A DNA stretch of 64,000 nucleotides from NORP23 sp050302475 (GTDB lineage Bacteria; Pseudomonadota; Alphaproteobacteria; Rhodobacterales; Rhodobacteraceae). A model generated the notes under the pieces. It did no database searches, had not been told where the DNA came from, and worked only from the letters and a program-made list of their open reading frames with translations. Made by a program: the position numbers and the translations under genes. Below are positions 58,417 through 64,000 of this stretch, piece after piece. The stretch is from NCBI GenBank assembly GCA_050302475.1, contig JBNLBF010000001.1:247766-311765 (forward strand). The letters are read 5' to 3'. Numbering within the stretch: the stretch's first letter is position 1; each line of letters opens with the position of its first letter.

Positions 58417-58483
58417 TCTGTTATCCCTGTCAAAACCTCGCGCCTTTTTGGGTGCCGGGTCATGTGCTGTCAAGCGACCGGCG

Positions 58484-58498
58484 TTAACCAACGCTTAA
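58484..58498. promoter_or_regulatory. CtrA-type box upstream of chvI
   Basis: TTAA-CCAACGC-TTAA matches the CtrA consensus TTAA-N7-TTAA perfectly. It lies 69 bases upstream of the chvI start codon, in the 150-base region shared with the divergent gamma-glutamyltransferase gene. The box could serve either gene. Confidence 0.5.
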
Positions 58499-58566
58499 GA
58501 AAAGGTTTCTTGCAACACGGCACATCATCCGCAATTATACAGATGGTAAAACTTTCGGGGACTGAT

Positions 58567-59280
58567 ATGGCAAGAATTGTACTGGTTGACGATGATCGGA
58601 ATATTTTAACGTCCGTTTCCATCGCATTGGAATCCGAAGGGTTCGAGGTCGAAACACATTCAGACGGTGTTTCCGCGTTATCCTCTTTATTAAACGACGA
58701 ACCCGATCTCGGGGTCTTCGATATCAAAATGCCCCGCATGGACGGGATGGAACTGTTGCGCCGTTTGCGTCAGAAATCCGAGATGCCGGTGATTTTCCTG
58801 ACCTCCAAAGACGACGAGATCGACGAAGTTCTGGGCCTGAGGATGGGCGCGGATGATTATATGCGCAAACCCTTTTCGCAACGCCTTCTGATCGAAAGGA
58901 TCAAAGCGATCCTACGCCGCAAAGAAGCGCAGGAAGATGGTGGCGAAGGTGGCGGCAACAACACCAAACCCGAAGACGCCGCTTTCACCCGCGGCAGTTT
59001 GGAAATGGACCCGTTGCGTCACAAAGTCATCTGGAAGGGTGAGGATGTCTCGCTGACAGTTACCGAATTTTTGCTGCTGCAGGCACTTGCTATCCGTCCC
59101 GGCGTGGTCAAAAGCCGCGATCAGCTGATGGATATTGCTTATGATGATCAGGTCTATGTGGATGATCGGACCATCGACAGCCACATCAAACGCCTGCGCA
59201 AGAAATTCCGGACCAAAGACTCCGAGTTTGCTTCGATCGAAACGCTCTACGGGATCGGGTATCGGTTTAACGAGGCTTAG
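58567..59280 (+). CDS. chvI: Response regulator ChvI
   Basis: 237 residues from the ATG at 58567. The receiver domain has DDD (8-10), phosphate acceptor D52 (VFDIKMPRMDG) and the conserved lysine (RKPFSQR). A linker rich in E/G/N (about 122-135) joins an OmpR-type winged helix (about 140-237, DDRTIDSHIKRLRKKFR). ChvI controls envelope, acid and exopolysaccharide genes in alphaproteobacteria. It is followed 9 bases later by its kinase. Confidence 0.95.
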   Translation: MARIVLVDDDRNILTSVSIALESEGFEVETHSDGVSALSSLLNDEPDLGVFDIKMPRMDGMELLRRLRQKSEMPVIFLTSKDDEIDEVLGLRMGADDYMRKPFSQRLLIERIKAILRRKEAQEDGGEGGGNNTKPEDAAFTRGSLEMDPLRHKVIWKGEDVSLTVTEFLLLQALAIRPGVVKSRDQLMDIAYDDQVYVDDRTIDSHIKRLRKKFRTKDSEFASIETLYGIGYRFNEA

Positions 59281-59289
59281 GATGATCCT

Positions 59290-60939
59290 ATGATCGACCT
59301 GACTCCCCCTGGGAATATCCCGTTGCCGGACACCGAAGGGGGTAAGTCCAGATTTCGAACAAACACGCGCCGGATTCGGTCACCTCTGACCACCAAGATC
59401 CTCGCATTCAACCTGGTCGCGCTTAGTCTTCTGGTGACGGGTATCCTGTTTCTGAACCAATCCCAGGACAGCCTGATCGCATTGCGGGAAAAAACGCTGG
59501 AAGACGATACAAGAATGCTGGCCAATGCCTTGTCGTTGGAGCTGGAAAATCTGGCCTATGGCGAAGAAGAAGGAAATTTCGCGACCGCAGAATTTCTGGA
59601 CCTTGTTTCAGCACCATTGAATTCCGACGTGCAGTTTTTCACGGCAAAAGGTCAGCCAATCATCCTGCCTGAGTCGGGCGCCGGAAGCGATGAAACCGGT
59701 TTGGCAGAGCGCACGAACGAACTCGACGACATTCTCAGCGATGCCTGGCGCCGCATAGCGTTGGTGTTCCGATCCAGCGAGACCGGTGGCCTTGATGATC
59801 CGGCAATGATTTTGCATCGCTCCGATATTGCCCAACGGGTGGTTTTCACGGGCAATCTGATTAAATCATCCGTTCTGAATGCCCGGCAGCAATCCATCCT
59901 GACGGTTGGCGCTCCTGTCTTCCAGAATGGAGAGATTGCCGGCGCTGTTATTCTGTCAACGGCTAGCGGTGAAGTGGACAGCTACATCCGCGCCGAGCGG
60001 CAGCAAATTCTAAAAGTGTTCATGCTGGCGATCTTCATCTCCGTTGTGCTTTCTATCCTGCTGGCGAACACGATTGGTCGTCCGTTACGCCTACTAACCG
60101 ATGCGGCCGAAAAAGGGTCCGACCAGCGCTCGGGCCGGGTATCACCAGTACGGGTGAACATCCCCGACCTAACGGCGCGTCCCGACGAAATCGGGGATCT
60201 GTCCCGCCAGATGCGCAATATGACGACGGCGCTTTATGATCGGATCGAGGCTAACGCGGCCTTTGCGGCTGACGTGGCGCACGAAATCAAGAACCCGCTG
60301 ACCTCACTGGGGCAAGCGGTGGAAACCATGCGCTATGCCAAAGATGATAAATCGCGCGAGAAACTGCTGGATGTGATCGAGGATGACGTGCGGCGGATGG
60401 ACCGTTTGGTGACAGACATTTCCAACGCATCGCGCCTTGATGCAGAACTTGCGAAGGACGAGCTGCAGGAAATCGACATCGCCAAGATGCTGACGGACCT
60501 CGCCGAATATCAGGACGGGATCGCGCAGGATAAAGGGGTTTCGGTCATTGCTGACATGCCGGAAAGGCCAACGATTATTCATGGCAACGAAAGCCGTCTG
60601 GCGCAGGTCTTCGTGAACCTGATCAGCAACGCGGTTTCCTTTGTTGAAAGCGGAGGCTGGGTTAAGGTCACGGGGCGTCAGGAAGACCGGCAGGTCAGGA
60701 TTATGGTCGAAGATACCGGCGTTGGTATCCCCAAAGACAATCTGGAAGACGTGTTCAAACGGTTCTATTCCAACCGCCCCGAGCAGGAATTCGGCAATAA
60801 TTCCGGCCTTGGTCTGGCGATATCGAAACAGATCGTTGAAGCTCATGGCGGCAATATTTGGGCAGAAAATATCTATCCCAACGACGATGAAGATGCCGAC
60901 CCGACCGGCGCGCGCTTCGTCGTGATCCTGCCGGTATGA
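59290..60939 (+). CDS. chvG: Sensor histidine kinase ChvG
   Basis: 549 residues. Two membrane helices (about 36-55 and 245-265) flank a periplasmic sensor domain. HAMP, then HisKA with AFAADVAHEIKNPLTSLGQ (phosphoacceptor about H332), and HATPase with NLISNAV, VEDTGVGIP and GNNSGLGLAISKQI follow. It phosphorylates ChvI. In other alphaproteobacteria the periplasmic repressor ExoR modulates the kinase. The end overlaps hprK as ATGA. Confidence 0.95.
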   Translation: MIDLTPPGNIPLPDTEGGKSRFRTNTRRIRSPLTTKILAFNLVALSLLVTGILFLNQSQDSLIALREKTLEDDTRMLANALSLELENLAYGEEEGNFATAEFLDLVSAPLNSDVQFFTAKGQPIILPESGAGSDETGLAERTNELDDILSDAWRRIALVFRSSETGGLDDPAMILHRSDIAQRVVFTGNLIKSSVLNARQQSILTVGAPVFQNGEIAGAVILSTASGEVDSYIRAERQQILKVFMLAIFISVVLSILLANTIGRPLRLLTDAAEKGSDQRSGRVSPVRVNIPDLTARPDEIGDLSRQMRNMTTALYDRIEANAAFAADVAHEIKNPLTSLGQAVETMRYAKDDKSREKLLDVIEDDVRRMDRLVTDISNASRLDAELAKDELQEIDIAKMLTDLAEYQDGIAQDKGVSVIADMPERPTIIHGNESRLAQVFVNLISNAVSFVESGGWVKVTGRQEDRQVRIMVEDTGVGIPKDNLEDVFKRFYSNRPEQEFGNNSGLGLAISKQIVEAHGGNIWAENIYPNDDEDADPTGARFVVILPV

Positions 60940-61355
60940 CACCAGAGATTATTCATGCCTCCTGCGTTGCGATCGGTCCGGATGCAGCCCTGATTACCGG
61001 TAAATCGGGGGCGGGGAAATCGGCGCTCGCTTTGCAGATGATGGCGTTCGGGGCGCAGTTGGTGGCCGACGATCGCACCGTGCTGAACGTTCGCGAGGGA
61101 CAGCTTTTCGCCAGCGTGCCGGACACGATCCGGGGCATGATCGAGGCTCGCAAACTTGGGCTGATCCAAGTGACCCCGCAGATCACCGCCCGCATCGCAT
61201 TGGTGGTCGATCTGGATCAGGAAGAACCCGAGCGGTTACCCGAACACGCCAAAATCACACTTTCGGGGGTAGAGATTGATTTGGTTCGGGGAAAGAATAA
61301 CTCTAACCTTGCAGCACAGCTTATTGCCGCGCTGAAAGGTGCAATTATCAGGTAG
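60936..61355 (+). CDS. hprK: HPr kinase/phosphorylase, short alphaproteobacterial form
   Basis: 139 residues, lacking the N-terminal domain of Gram-positive HprK. The P-loop is GKSGAGKS (22-29) and the C-terminal LSGVEIDLVRGKNN part carries the kinase core. It phosphorylates HPr on its serine (S45 of the HPr encoded 1.3 kb downstream), linking carbon and nitrogen status to the envelope regulator. It sits between chvG and rapZ with ATGA overlap upstream. Confidence 0.93.
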   Translation: MTPEIIHASCVAIGPDAALITGKSGAGKSALALQMMAFGAQLVADDRTVLNVREGQLFASVPDTIRGMIEARKLGLIQVTPQITARIALVVDLDQEEPERLPEHAKITLSGVEIDLVRGKNNSNLAAQLIAALKGAIIR

Positions 61356-61361
61356 CGGAAC

Positions 61362-62225
61362 ATGTCCGACCGATCCACATATCAGTTGCTTCTTGTCACC
61401 GGCGTCGCGGGTGCGGGCCGGGCGACTGCGATTAACGCGTTGGAGGATCTGGGATTCGAGGCGATCGACAATATGCCGGTTTCCCTTTTACCGCGTCTCC
61501 TGAAGGGGGACGCACTGGAAAAGCCGTTGGCGCTGGGGATCGACTCGCGGACAAGGGGTTTTGATGCCCATACGCTGCTGGATCAGTTGCCCGACAATCC
61601 GGATCTGACCGTTGGCCTCTTGTTCCTGGATTGTAGCGAAGAAACACTGCTGCGCCGGTTTAACGAAACCCGGCGGCGCCATCCGCTGGCGCCCAAGGAT
61701 ACTCCCTCGGCGGGGATCAAACAGGAAAAAGCGATGCTCGCCGGATTGAAGGCCAAGGCGGATATCCTGATTGACACTTCAGAAATGTCCCCGCATGAGC
61801 TGAAAGCAGAACTGCGCAATTTATTCGGGGAAACGGGTGAAGACAGCCTGTCCATCTCGGTCCAGTCGTTTTCTTACAAACGCGGAACGCCCCGGGGTAT
61901 CGACATGATTTTCGACTGCCGTTTCCTGCAGAACCCGCACTGGATAGCGGAGTTGCGCGGCCTGACCGGCCTGGATGAAGCCGTGCGGAAATATGTCGAG
62001 AGTGATCCCCTGTATTTACCATTTGTTGATCAAGTGGAAAACATGCTCGATCTGCTCTTGCCCGCCTACCGCGAGGAGGGTAAAGCGCATTTCACCATCG
62101 GTTTCGGCTGCTCCGGCGGGCGTCACCGATCTGTAACACTTGTGGAAAATCTGTCACAGGCTCTTGCGCAAAAAGAATGGCAGGTGTCTAAACGTCACAG
62201 AGAATTGGATCGGGCTGATGAATAG
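61362..62225 (+). CDS. rapZ: RapZ-like RNase adapter protein
   Basis: 287 residues. The N-terminal P-loop is degenerate, GVAGAGRA (14-21), where GxSGxGKS is usual; the lysine is arginine and the serine is alanine. The C-terminal domain is conserved (KRGTPRGIDMIFDCRFLQNPHW, FTIGFGCSGGRHRSVTLVENL). E. coli RapZ guides RNase E to GlmZ sRNA; in alphaproteobacteria the role is less known. Its place between hprK and the EIIA/HPr genes is typical. Confidence 0.92.
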   Translation: MSDRSTYQLLLVTGVAGAGRATAINALEDLGFEAIDNMPVSLLPRLLKGDALEKPLALGIDSRTRGFDAHTLLDQLPDNPDLTVGLLFLDCSEETLLRRFNETRRRHPLAPKDTPSAGIKQEKAMLAGLKAKADILIDTSEMSPHELKAELRNLFGETGEDSLSISVQSFSYKRGTPRGIDMIFDCRFLQNPHWIAELRGLTGLDEAVRKYVESDPLYLPFVDQVENMLDLLLPAYREEGKAHFTIGFGCSGGRHRSVTLVENLSQALAQKEWQVSKRHRELDRADE

Positions 62226-62255
62226 TCCCGATTATTGCGAAGGACCAAGATAAGA

Positions 62256-62660
62256 GTGATCGGTATTGTAATAGTCGCGCATGGGGGTCTGGCTGGCGAA
62301 TATCTCGCGGCGCTGGAACATGTTGTGGGTAAGCAATCAGGGTTGACTGCCGTGCCCATCCGTCCCGAATGCAACCGCGAAAACAAACGTGACGAGATCA
62401 GAGCCGCCGTTGAAAGCGTCGACACCGGCGATGGCGTCGTGGTTGTAACGGATATGTTCGGCGGAACCCCGTCCAATCTTGCGATGATGGCATGCGAGCG
62501 GGATGACCGGCAGGTGCTTTATGGTGCAAATCTGCCAATGCTGGTGAAACTGGCCAAAGCCCGGAAATTGCCGTTGGCGGTAGCGGTCGAAAAAGCGGTT
62601 GATGCCGGACATAAATATCTGAACTGCGCCACACAAAAAGCTGTGGGAATGCAGGGATAA
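62256..62660 (+). CDS. PTS EIIA-Man type regulatory protein
   Basis: 134 residues from a GTG at 62256, 11 bases after AAGGA; a TTG 21 bases earlier is possible but lies in that site. MIGIVIVAHGGLAGEYL has the phosphorylated histidine at H9, and TDMFGGTPSNLAMMA is the family loop. No sugar permease (EIIC) is near, so it is a regulatory PTS component (PtsM/ManX-like) that takes phosphate from HPr. Confidence 0.92.
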   Translation: MIGIVIVAHGGLAGEYLAALEHVVGKQSGLTAVPIRPECNRENKRDEIRAAVESVDTGDGVVVVTDMFGGTPSNLAMMACERDDRQVLYGANLPMLVKLAKARKLPLAVAVEKAVDAGHKYLNCATQKAVGMQG

Positions 62661-62661
62661 T

Positions 62662-62928
62662 ATGCCTGTCACATTGGAAATTCAGAATGAAAAGGGTTTG
62701 CACGCGCGCGCCTCGGCAAAATTTGTCGAAACCGTTGAAGGGTTCGATGCAAATGCAGAGGTCGAAAAAGACGGCCAATCCGCGTCGGGTGACAGCATTA
62801 TGGGGCTGCTGATGCTGGCTGCTTCCAAAGGACAGAAAATCACTATCGAAACCACAGGTCCCCAAGCCGAAGAATTGGAACAGGCCTTGTGTGATCTGGT
62901 GAATGATCTGTTCGGCGAAGGGAAGTGA
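62662..62928 (+). CDS. ptsH: Phosphocarrier protein HPr
   Basis: 88 residues. H14 in KGLHARASAKF is phosphorylated by Enzyme I, and S45 (SGDSIMGLLML) by HprK. Enzyme I (ptsI/ptsP) is not in this window. The gene ends within an inverted repeat shared with the convergent plsC gene. It forms with EIIA and HprK the regulatory PTS of this organism. Confidence 0.95.
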   Translation: MPVTLEIQNEKGLHARASAKFVETVEGFDANAEVEKDGQSASGDSIMGLLMLAASKGQKITIETTGPQAEELEQALCDLVNDLFGEGK

Positions 62929-62944
62929 GCGTTACTTCGCTTCG
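62916..62944. terminator. Stop-codon-centred inverted repeat, HPr/plsC junction
   Basis: CGAAG-G-GAAGT (62916-62926) pairs with ACTTC-G-CTTCG (62934-62944): ten pairs with one G/G mismatch around a 7-base loop. It covers both stop codons of the convergent pair. No strong U-tract, but it may serve as bidirectional terminator. Confidence 0.5.
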
Positions 62945-63666
62945 ACCTTGCTGAAATCAAACCCGACTTCTTCCATCAGAGCATTCGAGCGGGGTTCGAT
63001 CTCATCTTCGATCTTGGCCATAAACTCGCGTAGCTCCATTCCCGGCTCGATCGGGTCGAGAAATTCCATGATACACTTTCCGGGATACCGATAGGGACTG
63101 CGTCGCGCCCAGAACACGCCGACATTGGTGGCAACGGGCACGCAGGTCTGTTCCATTCGCGTATAGATCACCCCGGCCCCAACCTTGTAGGGCTGCTTCG
63201 ATCCGGGCAACACTCGCGTTCCCTGCGGGAATATGACTGTCTGACCTTTGTCGTCATCGTCAGCCTGCAAAGCCGCAATCATGTCTTCGATAGCTTTGCC
63301 ACGTTTGCCCCGATGAACCGCCGGACAGCCAATCCGCCAGGCATATTGGCCAAGGATGGGGGCGAATAACAGTTCTCGCTTCATGATGTATTTCACCTGT
63401 GGCAGGATATACATCAGCATCATGATATCCATGAATGACATGTGCTTGGAGGCAATCAGGACTTTGCCCTCGGGGATATTCCCGCGAAACTCTGTTGTAA
63501 TTCCGCACAGAACGCGCAGAATAAAAAACACCGAGCGGCAATAGAATTTCATGATCCAAATCGCAGCTTTTCGGGATGCCATCGCAAATGGAAAACCAAT
63601 CACGCCATAGACAAGGATCAGCAGATACATCAACAGATTGGCGATCTGAGAGCGGATTAGAAGCAT
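62932..63666 (-). CDS. plsC: 1-acyl-sn-glycerol-3-phosphate acyltransferase
   Basis: 244 residues. HMSFMD (H75, D80) is the catalytic HX4D motif, and IFPQGTR is the phosphate-binding block. An N-terminal hydrophobic stretch (about 5-30) anchors it in the inner membrane. It adds the second acyl chain to lysophosphatidic acid. It diverges from the zinc-ribbon gene across 165 bases. Confidence 0.93.
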   Translation of the reverse strand: MLLIRSQIANLLMYLLILVYGVIGFPFAMASRKAAIWIMKFYCRSVFFILRVLCGITTEFRGNIPEGKVLIASKHMSFMDIMMLMYILPQVKYIMKRELLFAPILGQYAWRIGCPAVHRGKRGKAIEDMIAALQADDDDKGQTVIFPQGTRVLPGSKQPYKVGAGVIYTRMEQTCVPVATNVGVFWARRSPYRYPGKCIMEFLDPIEPGMELREFMAKIEDEIEPRSNALMEEVGFDFSKVEAK

Positions 63667-63831
63667 TCGAAAAACCCCGATAAGCCAAAATCAGCTCAGG
63701 TTTAGGCATCCAACCTGAAAAACACAATGATTAAGAAAACTGTTCAAAGGCTTGGACAGGACGCTAACCGTAGGTAAAACAGTAGAAATTGCGATTCGCA
63801 GTGGATGCGATGGGATGGAGTTAAGGCGGAA

Positions 63832-64000
63832 ATGCGGATAACCTGCCCTTCTTGTAACGCACAGTATGACGTCGACCAGGAAGACATCTCGGTCGCAGGT
63901 CAGGAAGTGCAATGTAGTGATTGTTTGACGATCTGGACTCAGCACCGGGACGGAACCGTATCAGATAGCCGACCAGCCGAAGAGCTTGCCGGCGAAGAGG
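63832..64000 (+). CDS. MJ0042-type zinc-ribbon protein (3' end outside window)
   Basis: 56 codons from an ATG at 63832, which follows TAAGGCGGA; the frame is open at the window edge. MRITCPSCNAQYDV and VQCSDCLTIWTQ place four cysteines (C5, C8, C28, C31) in the zinc_ribbon_4/5 (MJ0042) motif, common at the N-terminus of alphaproteobacterial membrane proteins. The acidic stretch after it (about 40-56) leads to a part that is not seen. The function is open. Confidence 0.85.
   Translation, partial: MRITCPSCNAQYDVDQEDISVAGQEVQCSDCLTIWTQHRDGTVSDSRPAEELAGEE

Noticed and set aside
62235..62255. Longer EIIA start at a TTG codon
   Set aside because: The TTG overlaps the AAGGA ribosome site, and family similarity begins at the GTG at 62256.

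Overview
The window is a contiguous piece of an alphaproteobacterial chromosome, most likely from the Rhodobacteraceae/Roseobacter group. The evidence is the gene set and gene order: a ChvI-ChvG-HprK-RapZ-EIIA-HPr cluster, a single-cysteine DksA, a B12-dependent ribonucleotide reductase, heterotetrameric sarcosine oxidase, many small DUF families of that group (DUF1489, DUF1289, DUF1491, DUF2062), GC-rich coding DNA and tightly overlapping genes. The genus cannot be fixed from the sequence alone. No rRNA, tRNA, CRISPR array, prophage or intact insertion sequence was seen.

Layout. 1-1086 is a truncated secreted-protein gene with a peptidoglycan-binding-like start. lepA (1372-3171) ends in a strong bidirectional terminator. 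3196-4110 is a small AT-richer toxin-antitoxin-like pair, followed by a gene-free stretch (4111-4470) full of inverted repeats. 4471-6140 carries a Dabb-domain protein, two tandem Flp-pilin-like microproteins and a DUF1489 protein. 6218-10086 is nrdJ followed directly by two glycosyltransferase-25 genes. 10083-15331 (minus strand) holds a fused hydantoinase A/B (5-oxoprolinase-like), a flavin monooxygenase and dksA. 15555-18143 is a run of overlapping small membrane and hypothetical genes, a DedA protein and an M48 protease. 18140-20134 (minus) holds a PIN protein, an RlmI-like methyltransferase and a 56-residue gene with its own terminator.

20243-25980 (minus) is a sarcosine oxidase operon, soxB-X-Y-soxD-soxA-soxG, with two unrecognised membrane-protein genes between soxB and soxD. 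26144-31000 has ccmI, ruvX, a DUF1289 protein, an aspartic protease, a TauE/SafE permease and dusA. 31111-42639 is a complete nitrate assimilation locus: nasT-nasS (antitermination regulator and nitrate sensor), a 250-base leader with three hexaloop hairpins and a terminator, then nrtA-nrtB-nrtCD (uptake), nirB-nirD (nitrite reductase) and nasA (nitrate reductase). The sensor pair would let RNA polymerase read through the leader terminator when nitrate is present.

42640-47357 contains mostly minus-strand housekeeping genes (class-I amidotransferase, rnhA, LysE, DUF3429, ispH, NYN protein). 47462-56034 is a long plus-strand series: folK, rpoZ, rsh, DUF2062, pdxJ, acpS, lepB, rnc, era, DUF1491, recO. 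56155-64000 has a second TauE/SafE permease, gamma-glutamyltransferase, then chvI-chvG-hprK-rapZ-EIIA-HPr (envelope-stress two-component system coupled to a regulatory PTS), plsC and the start of a zinc-ribbon protein. Points worth a second look are the triple-hairpin ANTAR leader, the toxin-antitoxin-like island with its palindromic flank, the extra genes in the sox operon, a perfect CtrA-type box upstream of chvI, and the way convergent genes end on shared or abutting stop codons, some inside inverted repeats.
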